From: Frankia nepalensis
GTDB lineage: Bacteria > Actinomycetota > Actinomycetes > Frankiales > Frankiaceae
Length of the DNA: 40,158 bases
Reading direction: 5' to 3'
Assembly (NCBI RefSeq): GCF_016786325.1
Contig: NZ_JADWYU010000126.1
Coordinates: 1 to 40,158 of the forward strand
The notes beneath the pieces are model-generated. The model had not been told where the DNA came from, ran no database searches, and worked only from the letters and a program-made list of their open reading frames with translations. Positions 1 to 7,992 of the stretch are shown one piece after another. The first letter of the stretch is position 1. The number at the start of each line of letters is the position of its first letter. A program made the position numbers and the translations under genes.

Positions 1-54
1 CCGCCAAACGAAGTGGCCCACGCTCCCGGGAGCGTGGGCCACTTCGTTTGGCGG
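1..54. repeat. Perfect 54-bp palindrome at the window edge
   Basis: Every base of 1-27 pairs with 28-54; the centre is CCCGGG (25-30). Transcribed in either direction it would fold into a 25-plus base-pair hairpin, so it could be a bidirectional terminator or a REP-like element. It starts at base 1, so it may be longer outside the window. No T-tract follows it. Because it lies at the very end of the sequence it may also mark an assembly break. Confidence 0.9.
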
Positions 55-144
55 GCGAGGGCGTTGGAGATCGGATAACATCCTGATCGTTGATCAAGGC
101 GCGCGCCCGGCGGTCAGCGCCTCCGACGGTCGGGAGGACCCGCG

Positions 145-405
145 ATGACGGACTCATCCGTGCCGCACCGCAGCAAGCCGCTGTCCTGGGTCTGGGTGAT
201 CCTCATCAGCGCCGGCTCCATCGTCGCCACAGTCGGGATCTGCGTGGCCTCCTGGCCGATCTCGATCGTCGGCGCCGCCGTGACGGTCCTCACGGGCATC
301 GGGGCGCTGGTCACCGGGATCATGGAAGACGTGGACGAGAACACCTGCGGCGACCTGTGGCCGATCGGCCCGCGCGACGCCGCCCGCCGCGGCAAGGCCG
401 CCTGA
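145..405 (+). CDS. Small two-TM membrane protein (HGxxPAAW/DUF6704-like)
   Basis: An 86-residue protein with two hydrophobic helices (about residues 13-34 and 37-60) and a polar tail with acidic and basic clusters. A good Shine-Dalgarno GGGAGG (131-136) sits 7 bases before the ATG. The layout (short polar N-terminus, Trp at the start of helix 1, Trp-Pro between the helices) recalls the small actinobacterial membrane proteins with an HGxxPAAW motif, but that motif itself is absent, so the family link is weak. It stands alone, convergent with the flavin oxidoreductase gene 50 bases downstream. Function unknown. Other reading frames here are much less protein-like. Confidence 0.75.
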   Translation: MTDSSVPHRSKPLSWVWVILISAGSIVATVGICVASWPISIVGAAVTVLTGIGALVTGIMEDVDENTCGDLWPIGPRDAARRGKAA

Positions 406-455
406 CCGGATCGGCGGACCCGTCGCGCGGGGCCACGGCCGGGCCCGCCGGCCGT

Positions 456-1736
456 TCAGGCCTCCGGCTCGATCAGCGCGCAGCGCGACCGTGAGTAGAT
501 CGTCGGCATGCACTTGTTGCAGTGGATGCACAGCGACGTGGTCGTGGGATCCTTCCGCAGCCGCTCGACCAGGTCCGGCTCGCGCAGCAGCGCCCGGGCC
601 ATCGCGACGAACTGGAAGCCCTCCGCCATCGCCGTGTCCATGCCGGCCTTGTCGGTGACGCCACCGAGCAGCACCAGCGGCATCGTCAGCTCCGCCCGGA
701 ACTGGCGGGCGAGGTCCAGCATGTACAGCGGCTCGTACGGATAGGCCTTCAGGAACCGCGAGCCCACCATCTTCAGCCCGAGCCGGGTGACCCCCTTGAA
801 CGCGTTCGCGAACTCCGTCACCGGCGCGTCGCCGCGGAACAGGTACATCGGGTTGAGCAGCGAGCTGCCGCAGGTCAGCACCAGCGCGTCGAGAGTGCCG
901 TCCTCCTCGAGCCAGCGCGCGACCTGGACGGACTCGTCGGGCCCCAGGCCGCCCTTGACGCCGTCGTCCATGTTCAGCTTCGCCAGGATCGCCAGGCGGC
1001 CGCCGACCTCGGCGCGCACCGCGCCGGCGATCTCCCGGGCGAACCGGGCCCGGCCCGCGACGGCGCCGCCGTAGCCGTCCTTGCGGCGGTTCAGCTTCGG
1101 CGAGAAGAACGCGCTGGCCAGATAGTTGTGACCGAAGTGCAGCTCGACGGCGTCGAAACCGGCCTCCGCGGCAAGCCGGGCCGCTTCGGCGTGTGCCTTG
1201 ACGATCCGCTCCAGGTCGGCGACGGTCGCCCCCTGCGTCACCGAGCCGAACGGGCTGACCCGCCGGGTCGGCGCCAGCGACGGCAACCGGTTCGAGGCGC
1301 TGTTCGCGACCGGGCCGGCATGGCCGAGCTGGGCGCTGACCGCCGCGCCGGTGGCGTGCACCGCGTCGGTGAGCCGGCGCAGGCCCGGCAGCGCCTCCGG
1401 GCGCATGTAGATCTGCCTGCGGTCGGTGCGGCCCTCGGGGGCGACGGCGCAGTAGGCCACGGTCGTCATGCCGACCCCGCCGGCGGCCGGCGCGAGGTGA
1501 TAGTCGATCAGCTCGTCGGTCACCAGCGCCTTCGGCGTGCGGCCCTCGAACGTCGCCGACTTGATCACCCGGTTGCGCAGTCTGATCGGCCCGAGGTCGG
1601 CCGGCGCGAACACGTCCGGCGCCGCCACGGGCGCCGGGCGCCGGGCGGCCGTGGCCACCGGGCGCGCCGGGGAAGGCCCGGTCGCGCCAGGGCCCGCGTC
1701 CCGGTCAGCTGACGAGGCATCAGTGGCATGCGTCAC
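456..1736 (-). CDS. NADH:flavin oxidoreductase, old yellow enzyme family
   Basis: A 426-residue FMN-binding TIM-barrel protein. After a Pro/Ala-rich, probably disordered N-terminus (1-40), the barrel starts with FAPADLGPIRLRNRVIKSA. The substrate/FMN segment ELHFGHNYLASAFFSP followed by NRRKDGYGG is typical of the family. The C-terminal cysteines C403, C406, C409 and C419 (CIHCNKC motif) resemble part of the Fe-S site of 2,4-dienoyl-CoA reductase-like members, but the second flavin/NAD domain of those proteins is missing, so this is a single-domain ene-reductase-like enzyme. Members reduce activated C=C bonds with NAD(P)H; the substrate here is unknown. A 24-bp dyad lies 54-77 bases upstream, and the divergent-side neighbour is TetR, so repression by that TetR is likely. 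The start may be further in, since the first 40 residues are not conserved-looking. Confidence 0.9.
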   Translation of the reverse strand: MTHATDASSADRDAGPGATGPSPARPVATAARRPAPVAAPDVFAPADLGPIRLRNRVIKSATFEGRTPKALVTDELIDYHLAPAAGGVGMTTVAYCAVAPEGRTDRRQIYMRPEALPGLRRLTDAVHATGAAVSAQLGHAGPVANSASNRLPSLAPTRRVSPFGSVTQGATVADLERIVKAHAEAARLAAEAGFDAVELHFGHNYLASAFFSPKLNRRKDGYGGAVAGRARFAREIAGAVRAEVGGRLAILAKLNMDDGVKGGLGPDESVQVARWLEEDGTLDALVLTCGSSLLNPMYLFRGDAPVTEFANAFKGVTRLGLKMVGSRFLKAYPYEPLYMLDLARQFRAELTMPLVLLGGVTDKAGMDTAMAEGFQFVAMARALLREPDLVERLRKDPTTTSLCIHCNKCMPTIYSRSRCALIEPEA

Positions 1737-1789
1737 ACCGCCACTATCCTCCGGTGTCCCCCTACATGCGGCTTTTCGCGAGCTTCGGG

Positions 1790-1813
1790 CTGACAGATCT
1801 GACGGTCTGTCAG
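1790..1813. promoter_or_regulatory. Operator-like dyad upstream of the OYE gene
   Basis: CTGACAGA (1790-1797), 8-base spacer, TCTGTCAG (1806-1813): perfect 8-base arms, 54 bases upstream of the oxidoreductase start and just past the 3' end of the tetR gene. Size and symmetry fit a TetR-family operator; binding by the adjacent TetR is inferred. Confidence 0.6.
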
Positions 1814-1855
1814 AAAGATGGGCGTCCAGCGGTTCTGGCGCCGCGAGCCGGCCGC

Positions 1856-2695
1856 TCAGAGCAGGATGGCGTCGAGGAGCTCGCGGGCCAGCGCGGCGAG
1901 CCGTTCCGGATCGGCCTGCGCGAGCATCGGCAGCGTGCCGGCGGTCCGCGCGACGCTGATGCCCAGCAGCACGACCGCGGCGAGCTCCGCGCGCAGCTCG
2001 GCGTCAGCGCCCTGACGGCCGACGCGCACGAGCGGCAGCACCCGCTCGGCCACCCGGGCCGCGGTCGCGGCCCGGGCCGCGTCGTCCAGGTCGCAGCGGA
2101 AGACGTTCTGGCTGGCGGTGGTGGCCGGGCCGTCCCCCCACCGCTCGACGAGGCGGGCGAGCAGCTCGGTGAGGTCGACGGCCGGGCCCCGGTCGGTCTC
2201 CTGCGCGGCGCCCGCCACGCCGGTCTCGGCGCCCGGCTCGCCGGCGGCCGCGTCCGGCCGCCGAGCCTCGTCGGCGGCGCCCGTCCGGCCGCTGGAGGGC
2301 GCGGCACCGGCGGCGCCAGCGAGCGTGGCCGGGACGGCGGGTGGGCGGTCGACGCCGCCGACCACCGGGCCGCGGGCGGAGTCGACGACCGGGTCGGCGG
2401 CGAGCACGGCCCGGTAGAGGCCGTCCTTCCCGCCGTAGTAGCGCGCGATCAGAGCGGCGTCCACTCCGGCCCGTTCGGCGACGGCGCGCAGCGCCGTGCC
2501 CGCATAGCCGCGTTCGGCGAACAGTTCGGCGGCCGCGGACAGCAGGCGCGCGCGGCTGCGGGCCGCGTCCCGGCGCCGCACCGCGGGTGTCGGCGCGCCG
2601 CCGACGTCGGCGTGCCCTGGATGTTCGGCGTGCCCTGGATGTTCGGCGTGCCCGGCTCGTTCGGCGTGCCCGACCGTGGGGCCGGCCGGGGTCAT
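1856..2695 (-). CDS. TetR-family transcriptional regulator
   Basis: A 279-residue protein. The DNA-binding helix-turn-helix is at about 44-95: ARSRLL..AAELFAERGYAGTALRAVAERAGV..ALIARYYGGKDGLYRAV, a clean TetR signature. The C-terminal ligand domain (173-279) is generic. Two odd parts: a hexapeptide repeat (HAEHPG-like, residues about 10-30) before the HTH, encoded by 18-bp tandem repeats, and an Ala/Gly/Pro-rich low-complexity segment (about 105-172) between the HTH and the ligand domain, which makes the protein longer than the usual ~200 residues. The ATG overlaps the stop of the MFS exporter gene by 4 bases (ATGA), so the two are co-translated: a classic exporter-plus-local-repressor pair. 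Likely ligands are exporter substrates (inference). Confidence 0.9.
   Translation of the reverse strand: MTPAGPTVGHAERAGHAEHPGHAEHPGHADVGGAPTPAVRRRDAARSRARLLSAAAELFAERGYAGTALRAVAERAGVDAALIARYYGGKDGLYRAVLAADPVVDSARGPVVGGVDRPPAVPATLAGAAGAAPSSGRTGAADEARRPDAAAGEPGAETGVAGAAQETDRGPAVDLTELLARLVERWGDGPATTASQNVFRCDLDDAARAATAARVAERVLPLVRVGRQGADAELRAELAAVVLLGISVARTAGTLPMLAQADPERLAALARELLDAILL
2607..2678. repeat. 18-bp tandem repeat inside the tetR 5' end
   Basis: Four 18-bp units: 2607-2624 and 2625-2642 identical, 2643-2660 and 2661-2678 diverged at the end (shared core TCGGCGTGCCC). In frame, it encodes His-Ala-Glu-rich hexapeptides ahead of the HTH. Unit number could vary by slippage without breaking the frame. 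Confidence 0.9.
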
Positions 2696-4287
2696 GTCGC
2701 GCTCGCCGGGCGGCCCGCGCCGAGCGTCGCCGGGGCCTCGGCCGCGGCGGTCACCTCCTGGGCCGGCACCGCGGGCAGGGCGCCGGCGCGGGCCTTGCGG
2801 TCCCGGCGCAGCGTGAGGCCCAGCAACGCGCCGAGCAGGCTCACCAGACCGAGCATGAGGAAAGCGACCGAGTAGCCCGTGTCGCGAGGCAGCGGCGTGC
2901 CGGCGGGGGTGAAGCCCTCCAGCAACGAGGCGGCCAGGGCGCTGCCCATCGACCCTCCCACGACGCGCATGGCCTGGTTGAAACTCGTGGCGCTGCCGGT
3001 TTCGGTGAGCGGCACGTGCGTGATGATAAGCGTCGGCATGGCCGCGAAGCCGGTCCCGATCCCCACACCCAGCAGCGCGGTCGCCGCGGCGATCTCGACC
3101 AGGTGGTCGTGGCGGACGGCGAGGCCGAGGCTGGCCGCCGTGGACACGAGCCCGCCGAGGACCAGCACCGCCGCGGTGCCGAACCGCCGCTCGGCCACCC
3201 GCGCGACCCTCGTCGCGGCCAGCGTCCCGACCGACAGCGGCATGATCATCAGCCCGGCGAGCGACACGCCCCCGCCGAACCCGTAGCCGGCCGAGGTCGG
3301 CGTCTCCACCAGCCGGATGACCAGCGACACGGTGCCGAACATCCCGAAGCCCAGCAGCGCGGCCGCGCCGTTGCTGACCAGGACCGCGGGCACCGACAGG
3401 AAGCGCAGCTCGACGAGCGGCGCGGCGCTCGCGTGTTCGACCCGCACCCAGACGGCCGCGAGCACCACCGAGGCCGCGAACAGCCCCAGCACCGGCGCCG
3501 ACTCCCAGCCCCAGCGCGGCGCCTGGCTGAACCCGAGCAGCACCGCGCCCAGCGCCAGCCCGAGAAGAGCGGCGCCGGGCACGTCGAACGGCCGGCGCGG
3601 CGCCAGGGCGGCGAGGCCGGTCCTCGCCGGCGGCACGGCGACGGCGACCAGCCCGACCGCCGCCGCGCACAGCAGGCCCGCGAGCCAGAACGCGTACCGG
3701 TAGTCGACGTGGTCGGCGATCACACCGGTCAGCGGGTAGCCCAGCCCGGTGCCGCTGGCGACGCTCACCGACAGCACCGCGACAGCCCGCACGCCCGTCA
3801 GCCGAGGCAGGCAGTCGCGCGCGATCGCGAACGTCAGCGGCATCAGGCCGAGGCCGATCCCCATCAACGCCCGCCCGACCAGCAACTGCGGGAAGTTCCA
3901 CGCCGTCGCCGCGACGACCGCGCCGAGGACCACGGCGCCAAGCCCGCCCATGAGCACACCCTTGCGGCGTGGCCCGTCCCCGAGCCGGCCGAGCGTCGGC
4001 CCGGCGACCGCCCCCACAAGCAGGGTGATGGTGAGGATCCACTGCGCGGCCACGAACGACACGCGCTGCTCGCGCACGATCAGCGGGATGAGCGGCGCCC
4101 CCAGCGTCCCGATGAGCGACACGACCAGCCCTGTGTAGATCAGCGCCCCCACCAGCAGCCGCGGCCGCGGCACCCGGCCCGTGCCCGCCCCGCTGGCCGT
4201 GCGTGCCGCGCTGATCGTGCCTGCCGCGCTGGCCATATCCGCCGTGCCCGTGTCGCCCTTCGCCGCGGTCCGGTCACCTGTGCCCAT
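2692..4287 (-). CDS. MFS drug/metabolite exporter (DHA2/EmrB-QacA type)
   Basis: A 531-residue membrane protein with about 14 hydrophobic segments after a ~45-residue Gly/Thr/Ala-rich cytosolic N-terminus. The loop 2-3 motif GRLGDGPRRKGVL matches MFS motif A (GxLaDrxGrkxxl), and a RALMGIGLGLMP segment matches the motif of helix 4. The length and 14-helix pattern fit proton-coupled drug-efflux members. The start has a strong Shine-Dalgarno (GGGAGAGG, 6 bases upstream on the minus strand). It is the first gene of a two-gene operon with tetR (4-base overlap). A dyad 50-71 bases upstream of the start is the probable operator. It is clearly related to the second MFS gene at 12.2-13.7 kb. Substrate unknown. 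Confidence 0.92.
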   Translation of the reverse strand: MGTGDRTAAKGDTGTADMASAAGTISAARTASGAGTGRVPRPRLLVGALIYTGLVVSLIGTLGAPLIPLIVREQRVSFVAAQWILTITLLVGAVAGPTLGRLGDGPRRKGVLMGGLGAVVLGAVVAATAWNFPQLLVGRALMGIGLGLMPLTFAIARDCLPRLTGVRAVAVLSVSVASGTGLGYPLTGVIADHVDYRYAFWLAGLLCAAAVGLVAVAVPPARTGLAALAPRRPFDVPGAALLGLALGAVLLGFSQAPRWGWESAPVLGLFAASVVLAAVWVRVEHASAAPLVELRFLSVPAVLVSNGAAALLGFGMFGTVSLVIRLVETPTSAGYGFGGGVSLAGLMIMPLSVGTLAATRVARVAERRFGTAAVLVLGGLVSTAASLGLAVRHDHLVEIAAATALLGVGIGTGFAAMPTLIITHVPLTETGSATSFNQAMRVVGGSMGSALAASLLEGFTPAGTPLPRDTGYSVAFLMLGLVSLLGALLGLTLRRDRKARAGALPAVPAQEVTAAAEAPATLGAGRPASAT

Positions 4288-5030
4288 CGTTCGCCTCTCC
4301 CACCGCGCCTCATGTCCACGTGAGATGTCTACTCAGGATGTCATCGTATGATGACATCGCGAGGGTCGAGACGGGTTCGAGCGTGACGGGTGGGACATTC
4401 CGAAGCGCCGGCCGACCGTGCCGACGGCCCGTGATCTCGCGAGTCCTGGCCGGCTGCCACGTCGATCCATTCGCGCGCCGGCTTGGGGCGCGTCCCGTGG
4501 TTCTTCGGCCGCGCGGCTTGGCCAAGATCCGCGGGGTGCGCCCTACGGAACTTTCCGCGGATCGCGCTCCGCGGTCCCGGACCGCCGATCCGCGCACGCA
4601 ATCGGTGATCTTCGAACCGTCCCGCCTCCACCTGCCCGGTAGATCGCCAGATCCGTATGAAATTCATGGATAAAACGGACAGAAACCGCCGAATGGCGTA
4701 CACATTTGTCGATCAAGAAAGTTGTCAGGCCCTCGGCGGGCCGGTGATCATCGGATGTGTACGCGGATCGGCGGCCCAGCAGTCCCGGAGAGATCTACGA
4801 GAAGGGCCTTGGGGCGAACCCGCCAACGCGATGCCGGGAAGGGTGTGGCGTGGTCTCGGCGGGGACCGTGGTGCGCCTGGGCCACCGCGCGGTGGCGAAT
4901 CGCGGAAGTTGGTGGCGGTCCTCGGTGATTCGTCCGCGCAAACGCCTCCTGGGCGATTACAGTCACCCTTGATCCGTTCGCGCCGACCACTTCTCGAGTC
5001 GGCCGGACCGCTGATAACGGGGGAGCTTTC
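4288..5030. other. 743-bp divergent intergenic region
   Basis: It separates the MFS-tetR operon (leftwards) from the lipoprotein operon (rightwards). It contains the 22-bp dyad at 4337-4358 and a less GC-rich stretch at about 4650-4730 that may hold promoters. A long frame from 4657 runs into the lipoprotein gene, but its composition is not protein-like. No RNA gene recognised. Confidence 0.7.
4337..4358. promoter_or_regulatory. Operator-like dyad upstream of MFS-tetR
   Basis: GATGTCATC (4337-4345), GTAT, GATGACATC (4350-4358): perfect 9-base arms, 50 bases upstream of the exporter ATG. Position and size fit a TetR operator used for feedback repression. Its TGTCAT/ATGACA half-sites recur upstream of the second MFS gene with a different spacing. 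Confidence 0.65.
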
Positions 5031-5666
5031 ATGCGGGGATCTCTTCGTCGCGCCGTCGTCGCCGGAGCGCTGCTTTTCCTTCCCATTACGGCCGCTGCTT
5101 GCGGTGGCAAGGGCGATGGTCCCGGAGGTGGGCCTACATCCGAACCGCCGCCGACTTCCACGGCTCCCGCTCCTCCCGCGACCCCGGCCCCCACTTCGAC
5201 ATGCGAGGCCCCGCCCGCCGACGCCGCGGCGGGGGCGGCGGACCCCGTGAACCCCGCGAGGGGGCAGAAGACCTCCGACGAGGTACAGGGGCGAGACGTT
5301 TTGTACACTCTCTCGGCGCGCGGGAATCTTATCGCCGATGTCTGGATCACGGTGGAGAGCGAGGCTCCCGACGAGGACTACCTGTACCTGTACTCGCGGG
5401 AGGACAGGTTCGCTGATCCCAGCCTGGACGACGGGAGAAAGTACATCAAGCAGGCTTCCGTCGAGAAGGGCTGCGAGCATTGGCGGGTGAACCTCGGCCC
5501 GGCGGGCACGGGCAGCGCGGGGTACGAACTGTTCGTGGTGGTGATGGACGAGGCCGCCAAACAGCATTATGTCGACGGGGCGCCCGGGGACATCTGGGCG
5601 ATGAAGGACCTGAACCTGGTGGGGAACGCCCGCTGGACCTTCAAGATCTATCTTCCGGGCCAGTAG
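5031..5666 (+). CDS. Secreted lipoprotein with Pro/Thr-rich linker and ectodomain
   Basis: A 211-residue protein. Residues 1-23 are a lipoprotein signal (two Arg, hydrophobic core) ending in ITAAAC with lipidated Cys24. A Gly/Pro/Ser/Thr linker (25-57) leads to a compact domain (about 58-211) with two or three Cys (58, 148) and the segments LYLYS, GCEHWRV, GYELFVVVMDEAAKQHYVDG and ARWTFKIY. The same segments occur in the next gene and, more distantly, in the protein encoded at 10576-11796. Shine-Dalgarno GGGGGAG precedes the ATG. It is the first gene of a two-gene operon, 10 bases before the next start. I do not know a named function; the domain is expected outside the membrane. Confidence 0.85.
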   Translation: MRGSLRRAVVAGALLFLPITAAACGGKGDGPGGGPTSEPPPTSTAPAPPATPAPTSTCEAPPADAAAGAADPVNPARGQKTSDEVQGRDVLYTLSARGNLIADVWITVESEAPDEDYLYLYSREDRFADPSLDDGRKYIKQASVEKGCEHWRVNLGPAGTGSAGYELFVVVMDEAAKQHYVDGAPGDIWAMKDLNLVGNARWTFKIYLPGQ

Positions 5667-5676
5667 GCAAGGCCGC

Positions 5677-6756
5677 ATGACGGAACCGTCCGGTGATCGG
5701 GACCTCGCCCTCGATCCGGCCGACGGCCGGGCCCTGCGCGACGCCTGCGTGCGTCTTCTGCCCTCCCAGTCGGAGATCGTGAACCTGCTGGAGGACATCG
5801 AGTATCCGCGCGAGAGCCTTCCAGTGTTCCGGATCAGCTCCGCCGGCGAGGTGTGGGGCGAGATCTTCCGGAAGCTGGAGAACGGGGTCATCCCGACGCC
5901 GTGGGGGCGGCTACTCGGGGCCTTGGCCTGGCGGTTCTGGGGCGACGTCGAGGTTCGACGGCTGGCCCAGGAGCATCTGGGGCTGACCCGGCGTCCGCGT
6001 CGGTCGCGGTGGCGCCGCCGGCCACGGATGGTCATCGCGACCAGCGCGTTGGTCGTCGTCGCGGCCGCGCCGCCCGGGCGGCTGACGATCCCTGACGGCG
6101 GCCCATTCCCGCGCGAAGGGGAGAGCCATCTCCCGCTTCTCACGACCTCTGCCGGCGTGCCGGATTCGGCGGCACCGCCGCCGTCTTCCGGGCCGCCCAC
6201 AACGACGTCCACTTCCTCCGCGTCGCCCCCGACAGGCCCCTCACGCACGCCGGCGCCGAGGATTTTGCCGAGCCCGGAAAGGTGCACCGGCAAGGGAAAC
6301 CTCCAGCAGGTCAACCCGAGTCCCAATCGAGGTGACACGCCGAATAAATCGAACGAGGTCACGATTACCGGCGCCGCGTACGAGCTAACGCCTCAAGGGG
6401 ATAATCTCCTCGTTGACGTCGAGATCACATTTGGTGGGAACATCCCGGATGGGAATTTTCTGTATCTCTACACGCGAATGAACAAGGTCGGCGGGGTAAT
6501 CCAGAAGAACGACAACAAGTACCTTGTCGACAGTGTCGTCCAGGGCACGGGCTGCTGGCGCTGGGACGACCTCGACGCGGGCAGGCTCGGCGCCGGATAC
6601 GCCAGTTTACAGCTTTTCCCGGTCCTCATGGACGCAGCCGCCAAGCAGCGTTATGTGGACGGGTCGCCGGGCGATATCTTGGCGACGGAGGACCTCGATA
6701 ACGTCGGTGAAGCCCGATGGACCTCCGTCTACGTGAACGTCGGACTGGGGAACTGA
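5677..6756 (+). CDS. EAD-like / transmembrane / ectodomain protein
   Basis: A 359-residue bitopic protein. Residues about 15-103 form an all-helical domain (ALRDACVRLLPS, IVNLLEDIEYPRESLPVF, EVWGEIFRKLENG, LLGALAWRF) that looks like an effector-associated domain (EAD), the small death-like adaptor domains of bacterial conflict and signalling proteins; this is pattern recognition only. A basic stretch (104-117) precedes one short hydrophobic segment (118-131), then a Pro/Ser/Thr linker (132-200) and a C-terminal domain (203-359) paralogous to the preceding lipoprotein (YLYTR, GCWRWDDL, AAKQRYVDG, PGDILATEDLDNVGEARWT). By the positive-inside rule the N-domain is cytosolic and the C-domain extracellular. 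It ends 27 bases from the end of the convergent MoxR gene. Confidence 0.8.
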   Translation: MTEPSGDRDLALDPADGRALRDACVRLLPSQSEIVNLLEDIEYPRESLPVFRISSAGEVWGEIFRKLENGVIPTPWGRLLGALAWRFWGDVEVRRLAQEHLGLTRRPRRSRWRRRPRMVIATSALVVVAAAPPGRLTIPDGGPFPREGESHLPLLTTSAGVPDSAAPPPSSGPPTTTSTSSASPPTGPSRTPAPRILPSPERCTGKGNLQQVNPSPNRGDTPNKSNEVTITGAAYELTPQGDNLLVDVEITFGGNIPDGNFLYLYTRMNKVGGVIQKNDNKYLVDSVVQGTGCWRWDDLDAGRLGAGYASLQLFPVLMDAAAKQRYVDGSPGDILATEDLDNVGEARWTSVYVNVGLGN

Positions 6757-6783
6757 CGGGAGAATGTCCTCCGGCGTGGATGG

Positions 6784-7992
6784 CTAACGGGGGACCGCGA
6801 CCGCCGCGAGGACTTCTTCGACGATGTCCTCCGCGTTGCGTCCGGCCAGTACGGCGGCCGAGGACAGGGAGAGGCGGTGGGCGAGGACGGGAACGGCGAG
6901 CGGCTTGATGTCCTCGGGATAGACGCTGTCGCGGCCAGCGACCCGGGCGCGTACCTGTGCCGCGTGCAGGAGCCCGACGCTCGCGCGGGGGCTCGCGCCC
7001 AGGACGAGGCTTCCCACGCTGGGCGCGACCGCCGGACGCGCCCAGCCGTTGCGCCCGGAACGGGGGTCGGGGTCGTCGGACTGCCCCGCCACGAGCCGTC
7101 GAGTCGCCCGAGTGATCCTCAGCAGGTAGTCGTAGACGGGGTCCTTGACCGTGGTCCGGCGCGCGATCCCACGCAGCGCCAGCACCTCCGCCTCGCTGGT
7201 CGCCGCGGTCACTGGCCTAGCCTCGCGGCGGTGGTCGCTCCACTGACCGTCGCGCGGCAGCCAGGCTCGGTCCGGAGCGAGTGGGTCATAGGCCGGCTCG
7301 CTGCCGGCGCGCGCCTGGTGGCCAGCAACCCGGCCGTTCTCGTCCGGCCGGCCGTGTTCCGCCACGGCGCCACCCCCGGGTACCGTCGCGACCTTGGCCG
7401 CCAGCACCCGCTTCTCGGCCGCGAAGTCGGGGTAGCCCATCCGGATCCGCATCAGGAAGCGGTCGAGCTGCGCCTCGGGCAGCGGGTAGGTGCCGTCCAT
7501 GTCGACCGGGTTCTGCGTGGCGACGACCAGGAACATCTCAGGCAGCGGGTGGGTCACGCCGCCGACGGTGACGTGGTGCTCCTCCATCGCCTCCAGCAGC
7601 GCCGACTGCGCCCGAGGGGTGGCCCTGTTGATCTCGTCGGCGAGGACCACGTGCGCGAAGACCGGTCCCGGCATGAACTCCCGCTCGTTGCTGCGCGGCC
7701 GGTAGATGTCGGTGCCGGTGATGTCGCTCGGCAGCAGGTCGGGGGTGAACTGGATGCGCTTCATGCTGGCCTGCACGGAGGCCGCCAGGCAGCGCGCGAG
7801 CAGTGTCTTGCCGACCCCGGGCAGGTCCTCGATCAGCAGGTGCCCGCCGGCCAGCAGGCACGTGACCGCGAGCCGCACCTGATCGGGCTTGCCCTGCACG
7901 GCCGTCTCGATGGTGGAGGCGATCCGTTCGAACGCCTCCGGAAACCCCTCGTCCCGCACCTGTCCCCCGTCCGGTTGCCTGACTGAGCTCAT
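6784..7992 (-). CDS. MoxR-family AAA+ ATPase
   Basis: A 402-residue AAA+ ATPase of the MoxR/RavA class. Walker A is LPGVGKT (57-63), Walker B VVLADE (115-120), sensor 1 ATQNP (158-162), and the conserved LPEAQLDRF lies at 171-179. The C-terminal lid (about 268-402) includes the SPRASVGLL and VYPEDIK segments typical of MoxR proteins. Between core and lid is a ~58-residue polar insertion (about 204-262: GRPDENGR, HQARAG and more) not seen in most MoxR proteins; it is in frame and may be a lineage extension. MoxR ATPases are thought to be chaperones that mature partner complexes, usually with DUF58 and vWA proteins. The ATG overlaps the previous gene by 4 bases; this is the last gene of the operon. 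Confidence 0.93.
   Translation of the reverse strand: MSSVRQPDGGQVRDEGFPEAFERIASTIETAVQGKPDQVRLAVTCLLAGGHLLIEDLPGVGKTLLARCLAASVQASMKRIQFTPDLLPSDITGTDIYRPRSNEREFMPGPVFAHVVLADEINRATPRAQSALLEAMEEHHVTVGGVTHPLPEMFLVVATQNPVDMDGTYPLPEAQLDRFLMRIRMGYPDFAAEKRVLAAKVATVPGGGAVAEHGRPDENGRVAGHQARAGSEPAYDPLAPDRAWLPRDGQWSDHRREARPVTAATSEAEVLALRGIARRTTVKDPVYDYLLRITRATRRLVAGQSDDPDPRSGRNGWARPAVAPSVGSLVLGASPRASVGLLHAAQVRARVAGRDSVYPEDIKPLAVPVLAHRLSLSSAAVLAGRNAEDIVEEVLAAVAVPR

Noticed and set aside
1856-4042. 728-codon open frame on the minus strand
   Set aside because: Only its last 279 codons are the TetR gene; the rest is the shadow of the MFS exporter in another frame.
4657-5250. Open frame of 197 codons (start MKFMDKTDRNRRM) across the intergenic region and the lipoprotein gene
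   Set aside because: Most of it overlaps the clear lipoprotein gene in another frame, and its composition is Arg/Pro/Gly-biased without family features. A short peptide from the AT-rich start cannot be fully excluded.
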